Below, in pieces: positions 38,726 through 49,092 of a stretch of DNA of 64,000 bases. This DNA comes from Diplonema japonicum. Taxonomy: Eukaryota; Euglenozoa; Diplonemea; Diplonemida; Diplonemidae. Position 1 is the first letter of the stretch, and each line of letters opens with the position of its first letter. Location: the NCBI GenBank assembly GCA_964019335.1, contig OZ025654.1:62001-126000 (forward strand), written 5' to 3'. The notes under the pieces are model-generated. The model was not told the DNA's origin. It searched no databases and saw only the letters and a program-made list of their open reading frames with translations. The translations under genes were made by a program, and so were the position numbers.

Positions 38726-38754
38726 CTGGAATTAAAAATTTTAGTACCATTTAC
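38726..38754 (-). other. Candidate 29-nt intron
   Basis: On the minus strand GTAAATGGTACTAAAATTTT then TAATTCCAG separates open stretches reading HATIRRYKER and VPESDENT-stop in one frame. A donor, a TACTAA branch-like box and an AG are all present. Twenty-nine bases is very short; flanking exon limits are not defined. Confidence 0.3.
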
Positions 38755-38998
38755 CCTTTCTTTGTATCTTCTTATGGTTGCATGCTGCCCTTTTTTTGAG
38801 CATTCAAAGCAACAATGAAAATGGGGTACCGTAGATAGGCTCCGGGCGTTTAGAGGTTACTTTTTTTTTTTTTTAAAAGATTTTTTCCCCCTCTCTTTTT
38901 AGTGCATGTGGAAGAAAGAAAGAAAAAAAAAAGAAAGAATATTGTAAACCAAGAAAATATTTCAGTGATTCGCGAAAAAAAAAGTGAAATTTCTTTTG

Positions 38999-39036
<38 letters not shown>

Positions 39037-40719
39037 TTGGCTTTGTTCTAGGCCTTATACCTTGGGTTTTCTAGACAAGGAAAGAAACATGTCAAATGGC
39101 AAAACAGTTGCCATTCGATATGTTTCATTCATTCATGTTTGTCATTTTCCGGTGATTCGATTTCTTGGTTTACAGAGGGAAAAAAAGAAAAAGAGAAAAA
39201 AAGGAGCATCTTCATTTTTTTTTTTTTTATTTTTCCTTTTTACTTTTTTTTTACTTTTTTGAGAGAGCAAAAGAAAACAGAACACCACATAGTGGTAGGA
39301 AGAATAGAAAAAAGTAAAAAAAAAAATGGAAAAAAAAAAATGAACAATTAAAAAAAAAAAAAAAAAAAGTACCTGAAAGTATATAGTGAGACGATGGAGG
39401 GGAAGAGTAGTGGATGGAGGGGGTGGCATTTTAGGAATATTGCTCAGCAAACTCGGGAAGGGGGCCCCACACCCTGCGAAACCAATCCATTTTTTGACAT
39501 GAAAAAAAAAAGAAGAAAAGAGCAAATGTGAAAAACTCGAAAGTAAAATGAAATGCTTATCAAAAATTGCATAACAAGGTCACCGTTCCGCACCGAGGCC
39601 GCTAAGGCTCTCTTCACCAGCAAGAAGTGTGGGTTTGATTAGGGAAATTTAGGTTAAAAAATTTTTTTAGCTGTTTATTTTTCAGTGGTTCACTTTTTAT
39701 TTTTTATTTTTATTTTTTTAAAATAAAAATTTCCCTGTTCTTTTTTTTGTTTTGATTTGTCCCCCCCCCCCCTCCGTGTAGCGAAAGCGGTACCAGTTTC
39801 GGTATCGGTATCAAAAAAAAAAAAAAAATGCCACAAGAAAAAAGAAGAAAAGAAATGAAGAAATAGGGGAAGCCCTCCTTTTCCTTTGTTGGCAGTGCTC
39901 TTAAAACAGGTCAGAGCACACCGCAAAGTAAATAAAAAAAAGAGGGGGGAGAGGGAGTATATTTCTTTTTTTTTTTCCCCTTTACTTTTCTTTTACCCCC
40001 CACTACCCCAGTGAATAAAAGTAGATACAAAAAAGATTTTATTTCTAAAAAAACTTAGAAACCCCCCTTCCCCATCTTCCTCCACCCAAACCTGTAGGGT
40101 TTCCATTCACATTTAACACAGGAAGGTGCAGGTCGTACGGAATAAAAAAAACTTTTTTTTTTTGCAACTTCTTTTATATTTATTTATTTTTTAATTTTTT
40201 TTCTTTTTTTTTTTTTTTTACGGGGAGTGTTTTTTAACTTTTAATTCAAAAAAAAGTATTCAGACTTTTAAACCAAAAATAAACACGACACACGAAGGAG
40301 GGCAATGGGAGGCCCATCCCCCCTCTCAAGAAAAGGAAACCTGAAACAGAGAGAAAAACTGAGAACCAAAAAAAAATTTTTTTTTTCTCCCTCTTCTTCT
40401 TCATCTCTCATCTTTTTTTTTGCTTTTCTTTTTTTTTTTTTTTTTTATAAATTTGGAGATCACTCAACAACAAAATGCAAAACTTGTGCAAATTGGGGGG
40501 GGGAAAAAAAAGACAACACAAAAAAAGGGAGGGGGGGGGGGGGGGGGTGGGAGATGATAAAAAGTTCAGTGTGCCGGGATTGCGCACTGTTCATCAAAAT
40601 GAAGCAATGATATGTTTGGTAAAATGTTTAAAAAAAAACAACTTGCTAAAGTTGAGGTTGCGGGTTTCAGGAAAAAAAAAAAAAAAAAAAAAAAAGAAAT
40701 GACAATAAAATAAAATTAT

Positions 40720-40894
40720 GGGGGAATTTCTAAATAAGGGGGTCAAAATTGTACTCTGGCGCACGAGGGGTTCTTGTGCCTCTGGTTCCTCCATCAAGGG
40801 CTGTTCAGGCATGTTTACTCAGCAATTGAGAATTGTTGGTACATTACGTGCGTTCGCACCCAAACGATTCTGACCCCAATTTAGAAATTAACCC
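40720..40894. mobile_element. Small MITE with AATTTCTAAAT ends
   Basis: GGGGAATTTCTAAATAAGGG then GGTCA on the left mirrors TGACCCCAATTTAGAAATTA on the right. About 175 bp, GC-richer than its surroundings, no coding capacity. Confidence 0.6.
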
Positions 40895-41312
40895 AAATTA
40901 AAAAAAAGCGGGGGTGTTTTTTTCTTTCTTCTTCTTCATAATAAATATTTACCGCTCTCAGTGCACTACGTGTACTTCAGGGCGTCAGCATGAGATAACC
41001 TTTTCTTCTCACTCCCCTATTTTTTTTTTTTTAAACATTTCTTTTTATTTTTTTCCAAAAAACAAAAAAAAAAAATGTAGAGAACGAAAAAAAAAAAAAA
41101 AAAAAACATAAAAAAAATCGAAGACTATTTTATTTCTTTTCATTCTTTTTCTTTTTTTCTTCTTCTTTTTTTTTTTCTTTCCTCCTCGATATTCCCATCC
41201 CACCTTTTTTTCATGTTTTGTGGGCACATCAAAGATGCGACACGAAAAAAAGGAAGAAATGAAAAAAATATCAGAAAAGAAAAAAAAATTCTTTCTTTTT
41301 TTCCCCTTTCAT

Positions 41313-41837
41313 TTACCACTCGTAAGGGTTGTGGCAGTACGACCCTGTTCTGTGGTTCACAGGGTCAGAGAGACAGGAAGAGGACTTCTGAGAATGGGAT
41401 TGGGGGGATACAGACCTCAGTTGGGGGACACAGGCCTCCTCTTCCTCTTGAGGGGAAGGGGGGCAAATCTGCATGAGTGAGGATTGCGTGAGCTTGTTGT
41501 TGCAAGTGCTTTGCTTCTCCCTAGTGCAGAGCGACAGCTTCCTGCTGTTGATGTGGAGTCTCCAGCAGGCATCGCCCTTCTTGCATCCTTCTTTCGTGCG
41601 GAAGAATTTGCAGTACATAACTTCCCAGATGATGCCTACAGGGGCGCGCCATTGTCCCTCGCACACCCTGCACCTCAGTGTCATAAGCCCTCTCACCACT
41701 CGCACGTTGTCCCAGTCGTTGTGCTCACACACCACACTGCCCATAGCCCGCTCAATCTCTTCTCTCCCGTACTTCTCCGTCACAAGCTTTTCGCATGCTG
41801 CCGCCATCTTAGTGCTCTTCGAGACGTCGGTGACCAT
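41313..41837 (-). CDS. CCCH zinc-finger protein, copy 1
   Basis: 174 aa from the ATG at 41837 (MVTDVSKSTKMAAACEKL). Near residues 75-95 is a perfect C-x8-C-x5-C-x3-H finger (CKFFRTKEGCKKGDACWRLH), the RNA-binding type. Before it stands CEHNDWDNVRVVRGLMTLRC then RVCEGQW, a block I associate with trypanosomatid CCCH proteins. The C-terminal 65 residues are Ser/Gln-rich and disordered. A 323-bp stretch (41511-41833) is repeated almost exactly in the gene at 53864-54358, with only two silent differences. Likely role: mRNA binding or decay control in a genome that regulates after transcription. The acceptor lies after a TTCTTATCTTTCTTTC tract about 25 bases upstream. Confidence 0.82.
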   Translation of the reverse strand: MVTDVSKSTKMAAACEKLVTEKYGREEIERAMGSVVCEHNDWDNVRVVRGLMTLRCRVCEGQWRAPVGIIWEVMYCKFFRTKEGCKKGDACWRLHINSRKLSLCTREKQSTCNNKLTQSSLMQICPPSPQEEEEACVPQLRSVSPQSHSQKSSSCLSDPVNHRTGSYCHNPYEW

Positions 41838-41982
41838 TTTTTTCGGAATCTTCTTTTTTTTTTTTTTTTTGAAAGAAAGATAAGAAGAATAGACAAAACC
41901 TTTTTTTTTTTTTTTTTTTTTTTCTCCCAGATACTCAGACAAAAAAAAAAGAAAAGAAGAATAAGAAGAATATAAGAGATAA

Positions 41983-42140
41983 AGGAGGCCAGTGTTGGCG
42001 TCCAACGCAAACACCGTCTATTTGATTACAGGTGGGGGCGCATCTCGGCCGAGTTGTAGCTTTTTTTGCGTCGTGTCCTTAATGCGTGCGGTGTACAACT
42101 CAACCCCAGGGTAGCCAAGAGATTCTGCGCCCGTGCAAAA
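41983..42140 (-). repeat. Dispersed repeat family 'GVELYTARIKDTT', copy 1
   Basis: The minus strand reads GVELYTARIKDTTQKKLQL then GRDAPPPVIK and a stop. It is shared with 44514-44800 and partly with 49830-49925. The 3' side has CCTCCTTTA followed by an AT-rich tail. It looks like the 3' end of a retroelement or retrocopied gene. Confidence 0.65.
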
Positions 42141-42913
42141 AAATAAAAATAAAAAAGTAATAAATAAATAAAAGAACAAAATGTGCAGAAACGAAAGAAG
42201 TAAAAAAAAAAAAAAAAAAAAAAAAAGGAGGGGGATAGGTGGGGAAGGGGGTAAAAAGTTCACCAATGATGTGGAATGGTGTTGTACTTTTCTGCCCCCG
42301 CCCCCCCCCTCTTAAAGTACCCCCTTTCCAAAAAGAATGGAACTAACTGCAGTATGTGATCGTAAACAAAAAATCCAGGCAGGGGGATGAGGGAAAGGAA
42401 TCTGCTTTTGCGTGACAAAGAACTTTATAAGCGCTGTGAATAGGGTATGCTACACCACCCCTTGACTAGAAGGCTTCCCAAGTTCAATATGGCTGAAGAG
42501 AGAGACTGATTTCACTACTCATATTTTGGCATGAAGGCGAAAAGAAAAATGTAGTATTGCTTTACTTAAAAAAGAAGATTTAAGGCCAGCATCTCGACAA
42601 AAATCTTTTTTTTTTTTTTGCCTCCTCAGTACTCGTATAGGTATTCTTTTCTTTCTTTTTTTTCTTTTCTTTTTTTTTTTTTTAAAAAAAAAAAGAGGGA
42701 AAAAAAGAGAAAAAAAGAAGAAGCGACCATCGGGAAGCGCTGGATGTCAACAAAAAAAAAAAAAAAAAAAAAAGAGATCATTTCTATTCACAAGAAAAAT
42801 TATTTTCAAATAAAAAAAAATATTTAAAAAAAAATAATTAAAAAAGGTGAAAATACCCTAACTTCTAAGAGAAAAGGAAAGATTTTCGATCCCCTCTCCC
42901 GTATAACCCTAAT

Positions 42914-43262
42914 TTCCAAAAATGTGTAGTGCTAGCAGCTGTGGAACAGAACGGAGTAGCACTGAAGCATGTAAAGCGATACTTTGGGGATGACAGGGAT
43001 GTTGCCATGGTTGCGTGCTTGAGTGGCGGGTGGCCGCACATCTCCGAAAGGTTAAAGGGGGACAAGAAGCTCGCCATGCGGTGCAGCACACGACGGGGGG
43101 ATTCTCAAGAAGCTCAGCACAAGTCTGAAGAACGACGAAGAGGTGGCATCGGTCGCCAGTAAGAGGAATTCTATCTTCGGACCTTCTTCAAGGTACTACC
43201 GACCAGCTGCCATGGTGCTGAATCTTAAGAAAACAGGCCGCACAGAAGAACTATCGAACTGA
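42914..43262 (+). pseudogene. DUF4116-like repeat protein fragment
   Basis: The plus strand reads CVVLAAVEQNGVALKHVKRY then FGDDRDVAMVA, the DUF4116 repeat pattern (xLAAVxQNGxALxxAxxxLxDDxxVVxxA). A 1-base shift near 43083 is needed to continue into AAHDGGILKKLSTSLKNDEE and VASVA, ending at the stop at 43260. No start codon precedes it; a pyrimidine tract and GTGTAG lie just upstream, so it might be a last exon, but the frameshift argues for a decayed fragment. Confidence 0.55.
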
Positions 43263-43369
43263 TGACAAAAACCATCAAGTTTTTGGCATCGGTTCGATTT
43301 AAAGTTACCTACTTTTGTGTCGAAAATCCCTACCCTACCCCCCCTCAAAAACTACTACTTCATCTTCTG

Positions 43370-43400
43370 ACCGCGGTCCTATTCATATCTTACACTACAG
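43370..43400 (+). other. SL trans-splice acceptor on the plus strand
   Basis: CGGTCCTATTCATATCTTAC then ACTACAG ends 5 bases before the ATG at 43406. It marks the one convincing plus-strand gene start among otherwise minus-strand genes. Confidence 0.7.
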
Positions 43401-43405
43401 GAGAA

Positions 43406-44190
43406 ATGAATGGTGCTTTTGCACTCCTTTTATTGGTGAGCACGGCATCTAGTGTTACATTTAGCAGGTCGTACACGAAGACGTGCACCTACATCAATGA
43501 AGGCAGTTCGTGCGATTTCACAATTGACTCTTCGCACGGAGCTGGTAAGATACAGATTACAAGAATAAAAATCGGGAATGTGGACAGACAACGGAGCTTT
43601 TTCGGTTGGCGTGGTTATGGGACTGGCTCAGATGCGGACTGGAAGATCAGCTGGTGTGGGTCATCAGTTACGGAGCAGTGTAGGGATACTAGTTTGCTAG
43701 GTTGCAGAGTACTATGACCTTCCTGTGGGTACTCCCAACAGCGGCCCCTCCCACAATAGCACCAACTGCGATTCCAACAGCTGCGCCCCCTACGACAGTC
43801 CCAACCGCAGTTCCAACAGCGGCGCCCCCCACTCAGGCCCCGACTGCAAACCCCACTGGAGCCCCTCCTACTTCAGCACCTACAGCCATTCCCACTGGGG
43901 CTCCTCCTACTCTGGTTCCGACCGACATCCCAACAGCTGTGCCCGGCACTACTGTCACACCTACCGCAGTGCCAACTGTGGCACCTCCGACTGTGGTGCC
44001 GACGGCCCTTCCCACCGGGGCTCCTCCTACTCTGGTTCCAACTGCAAACCCCACTGTGGCCCCCCCACTACTGAGGTCGTTGTTCATCTCTTGGCTCCAG
44101 GCAAAACCTTTCATGGTAACCCCGAGCTCGGTAGGGGATTCTCTTAAGTGTGAGGGACTGCAGGAACTTCAGTGTGAAAATGGCTCCCCT
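43406..44190 (+). CDS. Secreted P/T-rich repeat protein, interrupted
   Basis: MNGAFALLLLVSTASSVTFS is a signal peptide, followed by a small Cys-containing domain (CTYINEGSSCDFTI ... WCGSSVTEQC). That frame stops at 43717. From about 43725 another frame encodes some 115 residues of an 11-13-residue repeat such as APPTTVPTAVPTA and GAPPTLVPTANPT, then a Cys-rich piece (CEGLQELQCENGSPCSAKKK). The two parts need a frame change. Either a short intron (acceptor-like TTTGCTAGGTTGCAG at about 43693-43707) or a real frameshift would do. P/T repeats of this kind are typical of heavily O-glycosylated surface or secreted proteins of protists. A T-rich run after 44280 ends the usable frame. Confidence 0.6.
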
Positions 44191-44513
44191 TGTTCAGCCA
44201 AAAAAAAATGTTTCAATAATATTCTTGCTTATGTTCCCAGACAGCTCAAGAAAAGTGCAATGCTAACCCCGGTGGCTTTTTCTTTTTTTTTCCCTTTCCC
44301 ATTTTTTTTTGCCTTTTTTTTTGTTTACAACAGTTTCACAACATTGAAAAAAGAACAAAAAGGAAGGGGGGGAGGGGGGGGTCCTATTTTTTTCTTCTCC
44401 CCCCGTTTTTCTGTCAGCTGAGTGTGGCTAAGACCATCGTGGGCACTCGTTGTCTGTTGTCCAGCTATCCGAGGACATCAAAGACTTTTACCTCACAACA
44501 CAAAATAAATATA

Positions 44514-44800
44514 TATGAGTTAAAGGAGGCCGGTGTTGGCGGCGCCCTGCACAAGAACTGTCTACTTGATTACAGGGGGCGCACCGCGGCCGAGTTGTAG
44601 CTTCTTCTGCGTTCCGCGTCGTGTCCTTAATGCGTGCGGTGTACAGCTCAACCCCAGCCGGGACGTCCCGGGTAACCAAGATTCTGCGCTCGTGCAGTTT
44701 GCTGCCTGTTCGTCACCCTGAGCATCTGCGTTACGTTCTTCCACTCGGGCGCTACCGGTGATGACCGACGAGGAGGTCAACAGCGAACAACACATCTGAT
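44514..44800 (-). repeat. Dispersed repeat family 'GVELYTARIKDTT', copy 2
   Basis: Longest copy. The minus strand contains GVELYTARIKDTTRNAEEAT and the tail CCTCCTTTAACTCATATATA. Compared with 41983-42140 the frame is shifted by small indels. The inner part near 44760-44800 matches 49880-49920 (GAGGAGGTCAACAGCG). Confidence 0.65.
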
Positions 44801-44815
44801 GTTTTCCTTATATTT

Positions 44816-45934
44816 TCATGTTATCCCCACCACCTTTTTTAAATAAAAAGAAATACTGTCAACAATGGACTTTTTGTGGGGAGGGGGGAGGGGCTGTAAG
44901 AAGAAAGAAAAAGGAAAAGCAACCGACGGCTCTCCCCTCCCCTGTTTAGAAAAAAAAAAGAGAAAAAAAAAAGGAGTCATTCGCGAATAGCTAACACGGC
45001 TTCCCAAATATATTTTCAATTTTCTTTTCCCCTGTACTTTATTGGTTTACGGTCGTTACTGCCTCAGGAGCGAAAAATCTAAACTATGGGGGGGGGGGGG
45101 GGGGGGGCAATTCTGCCTTCTGTAATATATATTTTTCGGGGAACGGGGCTCCCAAATGATTTTTATCAAAATTGAGGGAGCCAAAGTGGATATCTCTGGA
45201 TATTTTCCCTAGCCTACCTTTGGTGTGTCCAACCCCGCGCGGCGCTCGCTTTTTTTTTTTTTTTTTTTCTCCCTTCTTTTTTTTCTTTTGAAAGATTTTT
45301 AACACTCTGAAATCAAAGATTCAAAAGAAGAAGAGAAAAAAAAAAACTAGCTTGGCGCTTCATTTGTCTGTGCGCACGAGCGGAATTTTACCTAATAAAA
45401 TAACTCATTACTGCTGCTATCAAAAAAACAAAAAAAGGAAAAATCAGTTTGTTAACCGTCTAGTACTGCACAATTAAAGGTCGCTTTTACAAAGACCAGC
45501 CAAGAGTCACCGCTAAGTGAGCGTTTGCATAACTATGATCATAATGTCTGTCGGGTGCTTGCCTCACGGCAGGGGAGGGGGGCATTCTTCCTGCTGGTTT
45601 TAAACATCCCAACCGGTCCCGGGCAATCCTCCGTTGGGCCAACGTGCTGCCCGTCATTGGCACCTGGGTCTTCCTGAACCATGTTGCCAGGTAAAATCCC
45701 AGCCGAAATGCAATGGAAAGTCTCACGAAATATAAAAAAAAAGAAAAAAAAAAAAAAAAAAAAAAAGAGTCGGTTGATTGTGGTTGTGCTATGCCCAACA
45801 ATGCTACTACTCTTTTTAACAAAGACAAAATATATTTTGGGAAACCATGTAGCAAGTTTTAAAAAAAAACTCAAAGTGCAGGACAAACCCCTCATGGGGG
45901 GCCGCCCTTGGGTGGGTTGGGGGGGCTTTCTATT
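44816..45934. other. Intergenic, low complexity
   Basis: A/T runs, a G run at about 45089-45107 and a GC-richer patch at 45110-45250. No convincing gene. 45765-45822 echoes the dispersed repeat at 36354-36430. Confidence 0.5.
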
Positions 45935-46815
45935 TATACTCCCCTCCCTGAGCGTCTTGCGGAGTCGTGTGTGCGGCCTCGCTTGTAAGCGGCTTTCAGT
46001 TCCATCAGCTTGTCGTGCGTGGAGTGGGTGGCGAAGATGGGCCTCCTGGCGAAACCCATAGCCGTCTTCCCACCTATTGCGATGAGGGACTTCACTCTCT
46101 TCTGTTCATCCGCTGGGAAGGGGCGTGGCTTCTTCCGTGCCCTGCATGCCGCGTTCAGCTTTCTTATCAGTGCTTTGATCTTGCGAGCCCTATCTTCCAG
46201 CAGACCTCCCAATAACTTGCCTGTCGTCCATTCGAAGTCGATGGCCAATTCCACCGCTGACACTTCAGAGCTGGTGTCCTCCTTCACCCATCGTAGCTGT
46301 GACAACCACTGCAGCAGCGGGTTCAAGAATTCTGCGACGATTCCTCCCACTCCTTCGAGCTCCCCCGCCGTTGGCACGAGGCATCTCCTTCCCTCCACAT
46401 TGCGTACCCACGGCAGCGGCTGTGTGCTGGCGTTGTCTATTTGCATGCTCCACATCCCGTTTCCCGACCACCACAGCCATGTATCGCTGCAGCTTCTCCA
46501 GGTGTGCGAAGACATGCCCCCTCGGCAGTATCGCGTGCAGCTCCAGACATAGGGGCCATCCTGATCTGTTGCGCAACGGCTCCATTCCGTCTAGTGCCAG
46601 TTCCCCTTGTGCACAGGCGCACTCATACAGCAGATGAGTACTCGCTCAGCCTGTTGTTAAGTGATGAGCCGTTGTGTGTGAAAATGGTGAATTTCTCGTG
46701 TTCTGGCTCTGGTCCGGGGTGGGGTTCGATACCCTGTTCGGTGAGACGTTCAAATTTCATGTCAGATAAGCGTATCGGATTGTATTTGGAAGGATGGGAA
46801 CGGGGCGGCCAAAAA
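45935..46815 (-). mobile_element. Internally deleted non-LTR retrotransposon (RIME/SIDER-like)
   Basis: Minus-strand 5' part (about 46815-46637) matches the extreme 5' of ORF2 in copy B, with SHPSKYNPIRLSD, GIEPHPGPEP and FTIFTHNGSSLNNRL. It then jumps at about 46635 straight to the C2HC/C-terminal region of the element (LNPLLQWLSQLRWVKEDT, ARKKPRPFPADEQKRVKSL). About 3.5 kb including all of the reverse transcriptase is missing. The 3' end has the usual CTTTGAG-T-run. At 80-90% identity it belongs to an older or distinct subfamily. Confidence 0.87.
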
Positions 46816-47636
46816 AAAAAAAAAAAAAAATAAAAGAATTGTCCTTGCTTCCTCGGGGGTTTTTTATTTTCCCCCCTTTTTTTTTCTTTGCATTCAAAAG
46901 GGCATTTTACACAGGGGTTTTTACACACCTTCCTATCCAAGGGGTACAGGCTGTTACCGCAAGTGTCACATTCTTACGAATGAACCCCTTGTTGGTACAA
47001 AAGCGTGAACAGTTGCCTAAAGGGGGAGGGGGTGGGAGTACGCATGAATCAAGGGGAAAAAAAGAAGAAAAAAAGTTATCTCGATTTTAGTGGTGCCATG
47101 CAGTATGTGACACAGCGGCCACCCTTGTGAAACTTCGCCCCGAAGCCTCCCAAGTCCCCTGTGGTCCCGTAGAAAGTAAAAGTGGAGAAGTAAAGAAAGC
47201 TTGGAAATTGAAATAGGGAGAGGGGCCACAGAAGCAATTAAACACCAACTGGAGAGTTGTGGGAGGCTTGCTTCACTGGCACGATGCCGCGGGGAGGCTA
47301 CTTGCCTGACCTGGTGAAGCCACCTCCTTGTTCGATGTAATGGGATAAGGGACTCTCCGTTGAGGGCGATGCTAACTGGCGCCACGCGTAGGGTGGGCTC
47401 TCCACCCCCGTCCAGGTTTCCCCACGTGTACGGCTTTAGAACGAGAGTTTCCCTTTCGCTTGTGTTTCTCCAAACCACAATTACCAGGAACCACCACAGG
47501 GAGGTTGGAAACATTGGTCCCCATGTTAAAAAAACGATAAAAATTTTCTTCTTAAGTATAAAGGATAAACAACGGTAGTTTTTTTTTTCTTCTTTTTCTT
47601 TTTTTCTTCTACTTCTTTCTTTCCTCAAAACAGGGT

Positions 47637-47671
<35 letters not shown>

Positions 47672-47925
47672 AGACCCGACCGAATTAGAATCCCGGTTCC
47701 AATCGATCAAAAAAAAAAAAAAAAAAAAAAAAAACCTATATCAGGCATAGAACTCACTGCACCACCAATAATTAATTGCCAAATTGAGTAGTCTTCACTC
47801 GAGAAGAATCCACCAGAGAACTGGTCGAAAGATTTATCGGTTTCTAACGAGAGATTTTAGTCCCTCCCCGCTCAAAAAAACACCCCCCCCCATAGGTGTG
47901 GTATCACCGGGAAAAAAATAACTAT
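46816..47925. other. Intergenic, no gene supported
   Basis: Two long A runs (47640-47669, 47709-47733). The stretch 47090-47520 has normal complexity and is open on the minus strand, but the reading shows no family signal and contains low-complexity ends. I do not call a gene. Confidence 0.4.
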
Positions 47926-48800
47926 TTATTGCCAACAAATAATGAGTCATTATTTAACTCGAGTTCCCGAATTTTTTGCACGAGGGCCCGCAGGGCCCGA
48001 GTGCAAAAAAACGGGTAACGAGTGTTAAATAATGGCTCATTTGGCGGCAAGTAAGTCGTTTTATTTCACTCTTCGTCATTTGAGTCACTCACTCTTCACT
48101 GCTTTCACTGCTGTTTTTTTTCACGCAGGTCAGCTTTTTGGGGATTTTCCTAAGGTAATACAGGGTAGCTATTTCGCCGTGGCATTTAAAGGGGAAGTAA
48201 GGCACTTATTCCCACTTTTAAGGGCTGGAATGGCCTCAGATGGCCAAAAATAGTCAAAATACCCCCACCCCAAAAAAATTTTTCAAGGGGTTGGGTGCAT
48301 TTTTTTCCACGACAAGACCCATTTTTTCACTCTGAAGGGCCATTATTTAACTGCAAAATCTCATTATTTAACTAGTTAAATAATGGCGATTTCGCGTTAA
48401 ATAATGGCCGTTTCGCGTTAAATAATGGCCATTTCGCGTTAAATAATGAGGCCCCTAGTGAGTGAAGAAAATGACGAAGAGTGAAATAATAGCTATTTAT
48501 TGCCGACAAATAATGAGTCATTATTTAACTCGAGTTCCCGAATTTTTTGCACGAGGGCCCTGCGAATGGCCTCAGATGGCCAAAAATAGTCAAAATACCC
48601 CCACCCCAAAAAAGTTTTTCAAGGGGTTGGGTGCATTTATTTCCACGGCGAGACTCATTTTTCCACTCTGAAGGGCCATTATTTAACTGCAAAATCTCAT
48701 TATTTAACTAGTTAAATAATGGCGATTTCGCGTTAAATAATGGCCATTTCGCGTAAATAATGAGGCCCCTAGTGAGTGAAGAAAATGACGAAGAGTGAAA
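47926..48800. repeat. Palindromic TTAAATAATGG repeat array, tandemly duplicated
   Basis: Unit 1 (about 47926-48480) and unit 2 (about 48484-48800) share both ends; unit 2 lacks about 200 internal bases. Each contains a direct array of TTAAATAATGGC..TTTCGCG (three and two units). Unit 1 also has a near-perfect hairpin: TGAGTCATTATTTAACTCGA ... GCACGAGGGCCCGC against AGGGCCCGAGTGC ... TTAAATAATGGCTCA (47942-48045). GTGAGTGAAGAAAATGACGA and its inverse TCGTCATTTGAGTCACTCAC also occur. Probably a composite fold-back element. Confidence 0.75.
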
Positions 48801-48966
48801 TAAAAAAACATAAAAATGATGCTTTTTTTCTTTTTTTTTTTTCACCCCGCGGTTGCCTTACTGCTGCATTCCTACGATGGGACTTTTTCTTTTTTTGGGG
48901 GGGGGTATTTCTTTTCCGTTCAACTTGGGACTTTTCTCGGTCCAAACCTTTCCTTTAAAAAGAATT

Positions 48967-49092
48967 TAAAAGAGGAACTGGCCGTTGTTTGTACGTGCCG
49001 GGTAAAATCTTGGAGAAGTTTGTCAACCCGAAACACGTTGCCAACGTTCCCCTTTTGTTTAGACAAGTCAAAGACTCGTTCTTGCAAAAAAA
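48967..49092 (+). repeat. Dispersed repeat family 'VPGKxLEKF', copy 2
   Basis: Matches 36218-36340. The plus frame reads LYVPGKILEKFVNPKHVANV then PLLFRQVKDSFLQ, cleaner than copy 1. Confidence 0.65.

Larger units (their letters stand above)
27694..41312. other. Homopolymer-rich tract with coding-like islands
   Basis: About 13.6 kb dominated by A, T, G or C runs of 8-30 bases. Long open frames here are mostly Lys, Phe, Gly or Pro runs and are not genes. Between the runs lie 30-170-bp islands of ordinary complexity; several are bounded by splice-like signals (see 28229-28273, 28993-29050, 29317-29412, 30015-30948, 38726-38754). Recognisable mobile DNA: 28608-28740, 33681-35347, 40720-40894. 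The stretches 31.5-33.6 and 36.5-38.6 kb show nothing else I can support. Confidence 0.7.

Noticed and set aside
43725-44147. Overlapping plus-strand frame rich in Ser, Asn, His and Cys over the P/T repeats
   Set aside because: It is the shifted reading of the P/T repeat array; the P/T frame gives the regular 11-13-residue repeat expected of a protein.
47017-47628. 203-codon minus-strand open frame
   Set aside because: Both ends are low complexity, no motif, no clear splice acceptor, and other frames are equally open in the middle.
48360-48450. CRISPR-like array (TTAAATAATGG units)
   Set aside because: Units are contiguous without unique spacers and sit in a palindromic eukaryotic repeat.
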